A stretch of DNA of 19,647 nt from Nitrospira sp. (GCA_016873525.1 VGXD01000007.1:1-19647), one strand, 5' to 3'; positions 1 through 8,164 are shown, numbered from the stretch's first letter. Notes: generated from the letters alone by a model not told the origin. Numbers and translations are program-made.

Positions 1-255
1 CAGTTCGGCGGAGAATGCTTCCTTGTACTTAAACCAGCGATACACCGCCCTGTCTTTGTTGGCTTGGAAACTGACGAGCGAGCGAGAGAGCGATTTTTCG
101 AGAACGAGCCTGTCGTGCCAGCGCCGCTCAGCCTCCCGATTCAACGCCTCGATCCTTTGGAGTTCAGGAGAGTCGGTCGGACCAGCGGAGCCCGGAGGGA
201 AGGTTCGCTCGTCTTCTACTATTATCTGATTTCCATCGAGGGACAGTTTGGGCAT
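1..255 (-). CDS. Probable DNA methyltransferase, N-terminal part (cut by window edge)
   Basis: An open minus-strand frame begins with ATG at 255-253 and runs without a stop off the left edge, giving 85 visible residues. It opens MPKLSLDGNQIIVEDE, continues through a charged helical stretch (about residues 31-60, with ELQRIEALNREAERRW) and ends VYRWFKYKEAFSAEL. The 'YRWFKYKEAFS' phrase preceded by 'FQANKDR' resembles the segment just before the SAM-binding DPFAGSGTT motif in solitary N4/N6 DNA methyltransferases, but this is recalled family style and the catalytic motifs would lie outside the window. The Shine-Dalgarno is poor. The gene lies 135 bp downstream of gcvP on the same strand, so co-transcription is possible but not shown. 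The reading frame is supported by coherent protein-like sequence; the function is tentative. Confidence 0.5.
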   Translation of the reverse strand, partial: MPKLSLDGNQIIVEDERTFPPGSAGPTDSPELQRIEALNREAERRWHDRLVLEKSLSRSLVSFQANKDRAVYRWFKYKEAFSAEL

Positions 256-259
256 AGCC

Positions 260-291
260 AAAGTCTAGCGAAATTTACCGGGGAAAGCTAT
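260..291. repeat. Spaced two-part repeat, copy 1
   Basis: A 14-bp block (AAAGTCTAGCGAAA, 260-273), a 10-bp unconserved spacer and an 8-bp block (AAAGCTAT, 284-291) recur with identical order, orientation and spacing at 14444-14475. Copy 1 sits 5 bp upstream of the minus-strand start codon at 255. Its nature is unknown. It could be the remnant of a dispersed element or a regulatory site. Confidence 0.4.
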
Positions 292-390
292 CCGTCGCGA
301 CTCAAATGGCCAAGCGAAGAGCAATCGAGGCTCCTAGCCCATGCGCGACTCCAAGCCGAATCCCAAAAGAGATTACCTTGGCTCTTTCCA

Positions 391-3285
391 CTACGACCCA
401 TAGTTTCCCATCGGCGGGCAGGTGCAAAGCAGGTTTCGGTCGCCGTAGGCATCGTCGATGCGGGAGACGGCAGGCCAGAACTTGGACTCGCGTGTCCAGG
501 AAGTGGGGAAGGCCGCCTGTTCGCGGCTATAGGGATGCTTCCAGTCCGTGGCCGTGACGGCTTGCGCCGTGTGGGGGGCGTTCTTCAACAGGTTGTTGTC
601 GCGCGGCATACGCCCGTCTGCAATCTCCTGAATTTCCCCTCGGATCGCAATCAGGGCCTCGCAGAACCGGTCCAGCTCAGTCTTCGACTCGCTCTCGGTC
701 GGCTCGATCATCAAAGTCCCAGGCACGGGGAAGGACACAGTCGGGGCATGGAATCCATAGTCCATCAACCGCTTGGCGACATCCATCACTTCTACCCCGG
801 TGCCGGCTTTCACCTGTCTCAAATCCAGGATGAACTCGTGGGCAACGAATCCTTGCTTGCCTGTGTAGAGTACAGGGAAATGCTTCTCCAAGCGCTTGGC
901 CATGTAGTTGGCGTTCAGGATCGCCACTTTTGTGGCCTTGGTCAGCCCCTCTGCTCCCATCATGGCGATGTAGACCCATGAGATCGGCAAAATACTGGGG
1001 CTGCCGTAGGGGGCGGCCGAGACCGGCCCGATGGAGTCCTTCCCGCCCAGCTTTGTGACCGGATGGCCTGGGACAAATGGAGCCAAGTGGGCTGCGACGC
1101 CGATGGGCCCCATGCCTGGGCCTCCGCCTCCGTGCGGAATGCAGAAGGTCTTGTGGAGGTTCAGATGGCAGACATCGGCGCCGATGTCGCCTGGCCGGCA
1201 GAGCCCGACTTGTGCGTTCATGTTCGCGCCGTCCATGTAGACTTGCCCGCCCTGCTCATGCACGATTTGGCAGACCCGGCGGACGCCTTCCTCGAAGACG
1301 CCGTGGGTGGAAGGGTAGGTGATCATGAGCGCGGCCAGCTTGTCGCGGTGTTGAATGGCCTTGGCTTCCAAATCGACCAGGTCCACGTTGCCCTTCTCAT
1401 CGCAGGCCACCGGCACGACGGTCATGCCGACCATGGCGGCGCTGGCTGGGTTTGTGCCGTGGGCCGAGACCGGGATCAAGCAAATGGTCCGTTGCTTGTC
1501 GCCCCGATGCCGGTGGTAGGCTCTGATGACGAGGAGTCCGGCATATTCGCCTTGGGAGCCGGCATTGGGCTGGAGCGAGACTGCCGCAAAGCCGGTGATC
1601 TCCGCCAGCCAGCGTTCCAACTGCGAGAACAACTCCTGATAGCCGCGCGTTTGTTCCGCCGGCGCAAAGGGATGCATGCGGCCGAAGCCCTTCCAGGTGA
1701 CCGGGATCATCTCCACCGTGGCGTTGAGCTTCATGGTGCAGGAGCCCAGGGCGATCATCGAATGGACCAGGGAGAGATCGCGGGCCTGCAGCCGGTGGAT
1801 GTATCGCAGCATCTCGTGTTCGGCATGGTAGCGGTTGAAGACCTCGTGGGTGAGGTAGGGGCTGCGGCGCGTCAAGTCATCAGGAAAGCCGAAGGAGACC
1901 TTGCCGGACAATTCTTCCACGGTGAAGGGCGCCGGTTTGCCGTCGTTGAAAACTTCAAAGAGAGTCTGAATCTCCGCCGCCGTCGTGGCCTCGTCGAGGG
2001 CGATGCCAAGCGAGCCGTCCTCGAAACGGCGCAAGTTGATTCGGCGCTCTGTGGCTCGGGCCATGATCTGATCGATCGAGCCCCGGCTCGATGTCACCCG
2101 CACCGTATCGAAAAAAGGCTCCTGGCCTGTCTCGCAGCCGAGGCGTCGCAGCCCTTCCGCCAAAATGAGCGCCAAGCCGTGCGTCCGCTCCGCGATCCGC
2201 TTCAGCCCTTCCGGCCCGTGGTAGACCGCGTACATGCCGGCCATGACCGCCAGCAGGACTTGCGCCGTGCAGATGTTGCTGGTGGCCTTGTCGCGGCGGA
2301 TGTGCTGCTCGCGCGTCTGCAACGACAGGCGGAAGGCCGGCTTGCCGGACGCGTCGCGCGAGACGCCGATGATGCGGCCCGGCAATTGGCGCGCATGCTC
2401 CTGCTTGGCCGAGAGGAAGGCGGCATGGGGACCGCCGAAACCCAATGGGACGCCGAATCGCTGGCTCGATCCGACCGCCACGTCCGCGCCGATCTCGCCA
2501 GGCGGACGCAGGAGCGTGAGGGCCAGGAGGTCTGTGGCGACCACCACCAAGACGCCGGAAGCATGGGCTCTGGCGATCAGGGAACTGTAGTCGCGGACCG
2601 AGCCGTCTGTGGCCGGGTATTGCAGGAGGAGGCCGAAACAATCCTGGCCGAAGTCGCCTTGGTCAGGCCGGCCCACCTCTACGGTGATGCCGAGGGGTTC
2701 CGCGCGGGTCTGTACGACGGCGATGGTCTGGGGATGACAGTCCTGCGCGACGAAGAACGTCTGTTTGACCTTGCCGGCGCCGGCGTCTTTCAGCGCGATG
2801 CTGTGGCACATGTGCATGGCTTCCGCCGCTGCCGTGGCTTCGTCCAACAGCGAGGCATTGGCCAGGGGCAGCCCGGTCAGGTCTGCGACCATGGTCTGAA
2901 AGTTCAAGAGGGCTTCCAAGCGGCCCTGGGCGATCTCGGCCTGGTAGGGCGTGTATTGCGTGTACCAGCCAGGGCTCTCGAGGATGTTGCGTTGAATGAC
3001 CGGCGGGGTGATGCAGTCGTAATAGCCCATGCCGATGAAGGAGCGAAAGATCTGGTTCCTGTCGTGCAGGGCGCGCAGGGTGGCCAGGGCGTCGTGCTCG
3101 CCCAGCGCCGCGTCGAGGGCCAAGGGTTTGCGCAGCCTGATGTCCTCCGGCACGGTGGCTTCGGCCAGGGCCTCAAGCGATGGAAGGCCGAGGGTGGCCA
3201 GCATCTCGCGGATGTCGCCTTCCGTCGGGCCGAGGTGGCGTTGGACAAAGGGGTCGGAGGGGGCAAGGAATTCTTGTGGGGTCAT
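391..3285 (-). CDS. gcvP: Glycine dehydrogenase (decarboxylating), P protein
   Basis: This is the PLP-dependent P protein of the glycine cleavage system. It decarboxylates glycine and passes the aminomethyl group to the lipoyl arm of the H protein in the cytoplasm. The 964-residue length matches the single-chain, two-lobe form rather than the split GcvPA/GcvPB form. The N-terminal lobe starts with PFVQRHLGPTEGDIREML, a hallmark of the family. The cofactor lysine is about Lys712 in NLHKTFCIPHGGGGPGMGP, followed by the glycine-rich loop. I chose ATG 3285 because homology starts directly after it; a start at 3342 would add 19 residues of unlikely sequence (MLYGCTTAEG...). A modest GGGA lies upstream of 3285. 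gcvT, gcvH and lpd are not in the window, so the rest of the complex must be encoded elsewhere. Confidence 0.96.
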   Translation of the reverse strand: MTPQEFLAPSDPFVQRHLGPTEGDIREMLATLGLPSLEALAEATVPEDIRLRKPLALDAALGEHDALATLRALHDRNQIFRSFIGMGYYDCITPPVIQRNILESPGWYTQYTPYQAEIAQGRLEALLNFQTMVADLTGLPLANASLLDEATAAAEAMHMCHSIALKDAGAGKVKQTFFVAQDCHPQTIAVVQTRAEPLGITVEVGRPDQGDFGQDCFGLLLQYPATDGSVRDYSSLIARAHASGVLVVVATDLLALTLLRPPGEIGADVAVGSSQRFGVPLGFGGPHAAFLSAKQEHARQLPGRIIGVSRDASGKPAFRLSLQTREQHIRRDKATSNICTAQVLLAVMAGMYAVYHGPEGLKRIAERTHGLALILAEGLRRLGCETGQEPFFDTVRVTSSRGSIDQIMARATERRINLRRFEDGSLGIALDEATTAAEIQTLFEVFNDGKPAPFTVEELSGKVSFGFPDDLTRRSPYLTHEVFNRYHAEHEMLRYIHRLQARDLSLVHSMIALGSCTMKLNATVEMIPVTWKGFGRMHPFAPAEQTRGYQELFSQLERWLAEITGFAAVSLQPNAGSQGEYAGLLVIRAYHRHRGDKQRTICLIPVSAHGTNPASAAMVGMTVVPVACDEKGNVDLVDLEAKAIQHRDKLAALMITYPSTHGVFEEGVRRVCQIVHEQGGQVYMDGANMNAQVGLCRPGDIGADVCHLNLHKTFCIPHGGGGPGMGPIGVAAHLAPFVPGHPVTKLGGKDSIGPVSAAPYGSPSILPISWVYIAMMGAEGLTKATKVAILNANYMAKRLEKHFPVLYTGKQGFVAHEFILDLRQVKAGTGVEVMDVAKRLMDYGFHAPTVSFPVPGTLMIEPTESESKTELDRFCEALIAIRGEIQEIADGRMPRDNNLLKNAPHTAQAVTATDWKHPYSREQAAFPTSWTRESKFWPAVSRIDDAYGDRNLLCTCPPMGNYGS

Positions 3286-3499
3286 CACGATATCCCGGTT
3301 AGTCAAGCTGAGGCCTTCGGCCGTCGTGCACCCATATAACATATTCCGAGGAGGCGAGTGAAGCCGGCCGACACATGCCGAGCCGCCTTGCGTTCTTCGC
3401 CTCGGTTGGGCATCATGGGTACATGGGACTCAAGCCAGATCGGCCTGTCAGGCTCCCTCACCCTCAGCAAGAAGCGGAGGCGTCCGCCGCTCCTGCTTC
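3286..3499. promoter_or_regulatory. Divergent intergenic region gcvP / sdhA
   Basis: These 214 bp separate the divergent gcvP and flavoprotein genes and must hold promoters for both. An AT-rich patch at 3334-3346 (ATATAACATATTC) stands out from the GC-rich surroundings and contains TATAAC on the plus strand. On the minus strand a TTCACT with a 17-bp spacer precedes TTATAT. Neither pair is a convincing sigma-70 match, so no promoter is assigned. I looked for a glycine riboswitch ahead of gcvP and saw no recognisable aptamer core. Confidence 0.35.
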
Positions 3500-5164
3500 A
3501 TGAAAATCCACGACCTGCTCATTGTCGGCGCCGGCCTGGCCGGCATGAGGGCGGCCCTCTCGGCCCTTGCCCACCGGCCTCACCTGGACGTAGCCATTCT
3601 GTCGAAGGTCCATCCGGTTCGCAGCCATTCGGTCGCCGCGCAGGGCGGCATCAACGCGGCCATCGGCGAGAACGACTCCTGGGAAGCCCATGCCTTCGAC
3701 ACGGCCAAGGGGGGGCAGTACCTGGGCGATCAGGATGCGATCGAGGCCATGTGTCGGGAAGCGCCGGACGACATCCTGGACCTGGAACGGATGGGGGTGA
3801 TCTTCAGCCGCAACGAGCAAGGCCGCATCGCGCAGCGGCCCTTCGGCGGCGCAGGTTTTCCCCGCACCTGTTACGCGGCAGACCGCACCGGCCACGCGAT
3901 CCTGCACGCGATGTACGAGCAGTTGCTCAAACACCACGTTTTTGTCTACGAGGAATGGTATGCGTCGTCCCTGATCGTGGAGGAGGGCGCTTGCCGTGGG
4001 GTCGTGGCCTGGGACCTGGTCCGCGGCGGGCTCCATGCGATCGGCGCGAAGGCGGTCATCCTGGCCGCAGGCGGAAGCGGCCGGGTCTTTCTCACCAGCA
4101 CCAACGCGGTGATCAACACGGGGGACGGGATGGCGCTGGCCTACCGAGCCGGCGCGCTGCTGATGGACATGGAGTTCGTGCAGTTCCATCCCACGACGTT
4201 CAAGGGCACCGGCATCCTGATCACGGAGGGGGCGAGGGGCGAGGGCGGCTATCTGCTCAACACGCTCGGAGAACGGTTCATGAAGAACTATGCCCCGGAG
4301 CAGATGGAGCTGGCGACTCGCTCCACCGTCTCCTTGGCGATCGGGCGTGAAATTTTGGAAGGCCGGGGGGTGGACGGCTGCGTGTTGCTGGATTTGCGGC
4401 ACCTGGGCCGGGCGAGGATCATGGAACGGCTGCCGCAGATCAGGCAATTAGCCGTGGAGTTCGCAGGGGTGGACCCGGTCGAGTCCCCAATCCCGGTGCG
4501 GCCTGGCGCCCATTATCAGATGGGCGGGGTGAGAACCGATCAGTGGGGCGCCACGGAGATGCCCGGCCTCTACGCTGCGGGGGAATGTGCCTGCGTGAGC
4601 GTCCATGGGGCGAACCGGCTGGGCGGAAACTCCTTGCTCGAGACGATCGTGTTCGGCCGCCGCGCGGGCCAGCGCGCCGCCGAGGCTGTGGCGGATCGGC
4701 CCCCACGCGCCCTCTCGCCGGAGACCTTGCGGAGGGAAGAGGCGCGGGTCCAAGGGCTCTTCGCAAACGAGGGACAGGAGCGGGCCTGGCAGGTTCGGGA
4801 TGCTTTGGGGAAGGTCATGAGCCAGAATCTGGGGATCTTCAGGACCAAGCAATCCATCACGGAAGCGGTGGGGACGGTCCGTGCATTGAAGGAACGGGCG
4901 GCAGGGGTTCTGCTTCAGGACAGGGGGAAGGTTTTCAACACGGACCTGGTCCAGGCCCTGGAACTACAGTCGCTCTTGGAGATTGCGGAGACCATCGTGG
5001 CCGGAGCCCTGGCCCGTGAGGAGAGCCGGGGCGCCCATTACCGCGCCGACTTTCCGAAGCGCGACGACGAGAACTGGCTGAAGCATTCGCTGGCCTTGCG
5101 CACGCCGGAGGGCCCCATGCTGAGCTACGAACCGGTTACGATCACCAAATTTCAGCCGAAGTAA
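3500..5164 (+). CDS. sdhA: Succinate dehydrogenase / fumarate reductase flavoprotein subunit
   Basis: This FAD-binding catalytic subunit interconverts succinate and fumarate. The 554-residue protein has the dinucleotide-binding GAGLAG at residues 10-15 and the His that carries covalent FAD (about His43, SHSVAAQGGINAA). The substrate-site residues appear in QFHPT (about His230), TEGARGEGGYL (about Arg246), RPGAHYQMGGV (about His338) and HGANRLGGNSL (about Arg373). The tail ESRGAHYRADFPKRDD is typical of the family. ATG 3500 gives the standard N-terminus; the frame upstream offers no better start and the Shine-Dalgarno is weak. It is more likely SdhA/FrdA than L-aspartate oxidase because of the covalent-FAD His and the tail. 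No SdhB, C or D homologue is adjacent. Direction (TCA or reductive TCA) cannot be read from the sequence. Confidence 0.93.
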   Translation: MKIHDLLIVGAGLAGMRAALSALAHRPHLDVAILSKVHPVRSHSVAAQGGINAAIGENDSWEAHAFDTAKGGQYLGDQDAIEAMCREAPDDILDLERMGVIFSRNEQGRIAQRPFGGAGFPRTCYAADRTGHAILHAMYEQLLKHHVFVYEEWYASSLIVEEGACRGVVAWDLVRGGLHAIGAKAVILAAGGSGRVFLTSTNAVINTGDGMALAYRAGALLMDMEFVQFHPTTFKGTGILITEGARGEGGYLLNTLGERFMKNYAPEQMELATRSTVSLAIGREILEGRGVDGCVLLDLRHLGRARIMERLPQIRQLAVEFAGVDPVESPIPVRPGAHYQMGGVRTDQWGATEMPGLYAAGECACVSVHGANRLGGNSLLETIVFGRRAGQRAAEAVADRPPRALSPETLRREEARVQGLFANEGQERAWQVRDALGKVMSQNLGIFRTKQSITEAVGTVRALKERAAGVLLQDRGKVFNTDLVQALELQSLLEIAETIVAGALAREESRGAHYRADFPKRDDENWLKHSLALRTPEGPMLSYEPVTITKFQPK

Positions 5165-5169
5165 TGTGA

Positions 5170-5787
5170 ATGGTGTACGCGCTCTTCATTTATGGAATCA
5201 ATATTCCAGGAGGTCGAAGGTTCTCTCACAAGGGACTTCTACACGAACTAGAAAGAGAGGGGAGCCCTTTCAATATCCTTGGCCTAGCTCCTCACGGCGA
5301 TACTTTGGTTATCAGGTTGTTGGAAGAATCATCGCCCAAGCGGATTTTGAACTGGGTTGTCGAGAGGATTGATCGGTCTGCTGTGCTGCGTCCTCTCGGA
5401 GTCATGCTTGATCTCTATGAACATGCAATATCTCTCGTAAGGGACAAGTTTGGTGAGGCGTTCAACCAAAAGAATTCCACAGTCACTCAACATGGAATTT
5501 CTTGGGAGGTAGGGGTTGTATTCACAAGTCTGGCTATCCCTGTGGAGATGAGTTTAGAGGACACGAGAACTGTTAAGGTTTTAGGCAGGCACATGGACGA
5601 TACGGTCGTTGTACTAAAACGTGAGAAAAGATCTTCTGGAAAACAGTCAAGGATCATGTGGGGAAAGGAGTCAAACAAGGTAATTGCGAAGCCTCTTGAG
5701 TCGGTTTTGGGCGCAAAACCTGTTTGCACTAGCCGAGCAATCTCGGCGGTTGAGTGGCTTGTACAGCGGTCAAGGGTATTTGCATGA
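5170..5787 (+). CDS. Hypothetical protein, distant DUF1697-like
   Basis: This 205-residue protein has no confident assignment. Its opening, MVYALFIYGINIPGGRRFSH, resembles the 'ALLRGINVGG' start of DUF1697 proteins. A later segment with LGAKPVCTSRAISAVEWLV recalls that family's 'LGVPATTRNWNTVLKL' motif, but the middle is not convincing. There is no signal peptide, membrane helix or catalytic motif that I recognise. Its base composition is clearly lower in G+C than both neighbours, with many AT-ending codons, which suggests recent acquisition. It starts only 5 bp after the flavoprotein stop but has no evident Shine-Dalgarno, and a MITE-like element lies 30 bp downstream. The coherent 205-codon frame supports a real gene. 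Confidence 0.6.
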   Translation: MVYALFIYGINIPGGRRFSHKGLLHELEREGSPFNILGLAPHGDTLVIRLLEESSPKRILNWVVERIDRSAVLRPLGVMLDLYEHAISLVRDKFGEAFNQKNSTVTQHGISWEVGVVFTSLAIPVEMSLEDTRTVKVLGRHMDDTVVVLKREKRSSGKQSRIMWGKESNKVIAKPLESVLGAKPVCTSRAISAVEWLVQRSRVFA

Positions 5788-5817
5788 TGCTCATTGACAG
5801 GCGCAGAAGAATAACCC

Positions 5818-5945
5818 AACAGGCTGCTCAAAATGGATAGCCAACGAGGCCGCAGGGAGTGAGGACCCCGAGGCGTACTTGAACAGTACGTTGAGGGGTT
5901 CGAGCGACTGAGAACGAAGCTGGGAGACATTTTCAGCAGCCTGCT
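5818..5945. mobile_element. MITE-like palindromic intergenic element (128 bp)
   Basis: Terminal inverted repeats of 18 bp, AACAGGCTGCTCAAAATG at 5818-5835 and CATTTTCAGCAGCCTGCT at 5928-5945, match at 16 of 18 positions. The centre holds a hairpin, GCGTACTTGAACAGTACGT (about 5873-5891), extended by ACCCC/GGGGT arms, so the whole element can fold as one long imperfect stem. It encodes nothing and has no transposase, as expected for a non-autonomous element. It resembles repeats I recall from Nitrospira intergenic regions; that is memory, not a search. Its right end directly touches the ATG of the response regulator gene. Confidence 0.7.
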
Positions 5946-6623
5946 ATGCGTATTCTGGTTGTCGAAGACGAAGCCAAAGTCGCCTCCTTCATCAGACGGG
6001 CCCTGGAAGAGGAGAGCTATGCGGTGGATGTCTGCGCCGACGGGGTCCAGGGGTTGGAGTTGGCCGGAGCGGACAGCTATGACCTTATCGTGCTGGACCT
6101 GATGCTGCCGGGGCTCCCAGGCCTGGACGTCCTCAAGGGGTTGCGGACACAGAAAATCAAGACGCCGGTCTTGATTCTCACCGCCAGGTCCCAGGTGGAT
6201 CAGAAGGTCAAGGGACTGGATGCCGGCGCCGACGACTACCTCACCAAACCCTTCGCCATCGAAGAGCTGCTGGCTCGCGTGAGGGTGCTTTTGCGGCGAG
6301 GATCAGGGGAGGCGGCGGGGGTGCTGCAAGTGGATGACCTGGTCCTGAACCCGGCCACCAGGGAGGTCACGCGCGCGGGCCAGCGCATCGAGCTGACGGC
6401 CAAGGAATATGCGCTGCTGGAATATATGATGCGCAATGCCGGCCGCGTGTTGACGAGGCCGATGATTGCCGAACATGTCTGGAACCTGGATTTCGACACC
6501 TTCACCAATGTCATCGATGTCTACGTCAACTACCTGCGCAACAAAATCGATCGCGGACGGGAGCGCAAGCTGATTCAGACGGTCAGGGGCAGCGGGTACA
6601 CGCTGAAAAGCGAGAGCGAATAG
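5946..6623 (+). CDS. Two-component response regulator, OmpR family
   Basis: This 225-residue protein has an N-terminal receiver domain (about 1-120) and a C-terminal winged-helix DNA-binding domain (about 128-222). The acidic pocket is Glu7-Asp8, the phosphoacceptor is Asp51 (VLDLMLPG), and the switch residues are Thr79 and Lys101 (LTKPF). The output domain has the typical ELTAKEYALLEYMMRN and VDVYVNYLRNKID-like segments ending VRGSGYTL. ATG 5946 gives the canonical MRILVVEDE start. It has no Shine-Dalgarno within reach because the upstream bases are the end of a MITE-like element. A histidine kinase gene follows on the same strand, so the two almost certainly form a pair. Subfamily resemblance is to the PmrA/QseB/CusR branch; the signal sensed is not evident. 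Confidence 0.94.
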   Translation: MRILVVEDEAKVASFIRRALEEESYAVDVCADGVQGLELAGADSYDLIVLDLMLPGLPGLDVLKGLRTQKIKTPVLILTARSQVDQKVKGLDAGADDYLTKPFAIEELLARVRVLLRRGSGEAAGVLQVDDLVLNPATREVTRAGQRIELTAKEYALLEYMMRNAGRVLTRPMIAEHVWNLDFDTFTNVIDVYVNYLRNKIDRGRERKLIQTVRGSGYTLKSESE

Positions 6624-6765
6624 CGTATGGCATATAGCAAGAGCCATCGATCACAGGCCAGTCGCCATCAGTTCCAACCTTCGAGCCCTACGTCCTATGC
6701 TATTCGCCACAGGCGCTTATTGTGCGATCAGCCATGAGCCATAAGCCATCAGCCCTACGCCCAGG
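6624..6765. repeat. Heptad-period repeat array between regulator and kinase genes
   Basis: The spacer can be read as 7-bp units, clearest at 6727-6765 (TCAGCCA TGAGCCA and similar units) and more decayed leftward, for example CCATCAG, CCCTACG, TCCTATG. The array continues into the kinase N-terminus, where it encodes residues SHKPSALRP. Similar heptads occur at four other places in this window. Confidence 0.6.
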
Positions 6766-8164
6766 GTTTTCCATTCGCGTCCGGCTCACGCTCTGGTATG
6801 GCACGGCCCTGGCCCTGAGCTTCATCGTCTTTGCCGTTGTGCTCTACGCGGTCATGGCGCGGGGGCTGAGAGAGCAGGTGGACCATTCGCTGGAGACGGC
6901 GGCGGCTGCGGCGGTCCGCGCGCTGGAGCAACACGGGGTCGGTCCCACCCTGCCCTTCGAAGACCTTGCCGGGGAGTTTCCCGAACTGGCCGTCCTGGAC
7001 AAGTTCTTTCAAATTTTCAGTCCGGCCGGGAAGGTGACCATCCAGTCCCCCAACGTGAGGCGGCACGACATTCCGTTGAGCCGCGTGGCGTTGGAGGCCG
7101 CCTTCGAAGGACAGGCCACGTTCGAGTCCGCGAGGTTCCGAGGCGAGTCGCCGATTAGGCTCCTCTCCGTCCCGATCAGACGCGGGAGAGAACTGGTCAA
7201 TGTCGTTCAGGTCGGCGCCTCCTTGCATCCGGTGGAACAGACGCTCCGCCGGATGTTGGGGGTGTTTGGCGTGGCGATCCCCCTGGCCTTGATCGTGGCC
7301 TTGGCCGGAGGGTGGTTCCTGGCGGGGCGGGCGCTCAAGCCGGTCGAGGCCATCACCCAGGCAGCCCAGCTCATCGCAGCGGGAGACTTGACCCAGCGCC
7401 TGACCGTCCCCCGATCCGCCGACGAGATCGGCCGGCTGACGGCCACCTTCAACGATATGATCGCCCGTCTGGACGCTTCGTTCCAACAGGTGCGGCGCTT
7501 CAGCGCCGACGCCTCGCACGAACTCCGCACGCCCCTCACCGTGATGAAGGGGGAAACGGAACTGGCCTTGCGGCGGCCCAGGTCCGCGGAGGATTACCGG
7601 CTGGTTTTGGAGAGCAGCCTGGAAGAAATCGACCGCATGAGCCGGATCGTGGAGGAGCTGCTCTTTTTGGCGCGAGCGGACTTGGGCGAGGTGAAGATGG
7701 AGTCCAAGCCGGTCCGTCTGGATACGTTGGTCGAGGACATCCAGAGACAGGCGATCGTCCTCGGGCAGGAGTCTCAGGTGCAAGCGGTGGTAGGAGCCGT
7801 GGAGCCTGTGACCGTGCTGGGAGACGAATTGCGATTGCGCGAGCTGGTGCTGAACCTGGTGGACAACGCCATCAAGTATTCGCAGAGGGGCGGTGCGGTC
7901 GAACTCCGGTTGAGCCGAGATCAGAATGCGGCGCGGCTGGTTGTCGCGGACCAGGGGATTGGGATTCCACCGGAAGCGCAGACCCGCATCTTCGACCGGT
8001 TTTACCGGACCGACGAGGCCCGTGCCCATGCCAAGAAAGGAACGGGCTTGGGCTTGTCGATCTGCAAATGGATTGTCGAGGCCCACCAGGGCCGCATCGA
8101 AGTCCGGAGCGCCCTCGGACAAGGGGCACAATTCACGATTGTCCTGCCGCTGGCGCCAGCCTAG
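6734..8164 (+). CDS. HAMP-domain sensor histidine kinase
   Basis: This 476-residue inner-membrane kinase pairs with the regulator just upstream. TM1 is about residues 18-42 (LTLWYGTALALSFIVFAVVL) and a periplasmic sensor region of about 135 residues follows. TM2 is about 177-197, then HAMP (about 197-250) and HisKA with the phosphorylated His262 in SHELRTPLT. The HATPase_c domain has an N box (NLVDNAIKYS), a G1 box (DQGIGIP), an F box (FDRFYR) and a G2 box (GTGLGLSICK). The architecture is that of CusS/QseC/PmrB-type kinases. The start is uncertain: GTG 6722 and ATG 6734 both lie in the heptad array, and neither has a good Shine-Dalgarno. ATG 6734 is preferred. The spacer from the regulator stop is about 110 bp, long for a two-component operon and filled with repeats. 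Confidence 0.93.
   Translation: MSHKPSALRPGFSIRVRLTLWYGTALALSFIVFAVVLYAVMARGLREQVDHSLETAAAAAVRALEQHGVGPTLPFEDLAGEFPELAVLDKFFQIFSPAGKVTIQSPNVRRHDIPLSRVALEAAFEGQATFESARFRGESPIRLLSVPIRRGRELVNVVQVGASLHPVEQTLRRMLGVFGVAIPLALIVALAGGWFLAGRALKPVEAITQAAQLIAAGDLTQRLTVPRSADEIGRLTATFNDMIARLDASFQQVRRFSADASHELRTPLTVMKGETELALRRPRSAEDYRLVLESSLEEIDRMSRIVEELLFLARADLGEVKMESKPVRLDTLVEDIQRQAIVLGQESQVQAVVGAVEPVTVLGDELRLRELVLNLVDNAIKYSQRGGAVELRLSRDQNAARLVVADQGIGIPPEAQTRIFDRFYRTDEARAHAKKGTGLGLSICKWIVEAHQGRIEVRSALGQGAQFTIVLPLAPA

Noticed and set aside
365..387. Possible intrinsic terminator after gcvP
   Set aside because: The stem is only AAAGAG/CTCTTT with a 10-nt loop and four T residues, too weak to call.
64..981. 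Long plus-strand open frame over the gcvP 3' half and the region before it
   Set aside because: It is antisense to gcvP over most of its length, has composition typical of a shadow frame, and its 5' part overlaps the better minus-strand methyltransferase frame.
1063..3339. 758-codon plus-strand open frame antisense to gcvP
   Set aside because: A long antisense frame is common opposite high-GC genes. The translation has no recognisable domain, whereas the minus strand is unmistakable GcvP.
3350..3360. AGGAGG followed by GTG 3358, suggesting a leader or longer gene before sdhA
   Set aside because: The frame is different from sdhA and runs into it as an Arg/Gly/His-rich shadow. No protein-like sequence is seen before 3500.
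3286..3499. Glycine riboswitch upstream of gcvP
   Set aside because: No conserved aptamer core or tandem aptamer layout could be recognised in the leader.
3464..4447. Minus-strand open frame opposite sdhA
   Set aside because: It is a shadow of a clearly identified gene, with no domain and no ribosome binding site.
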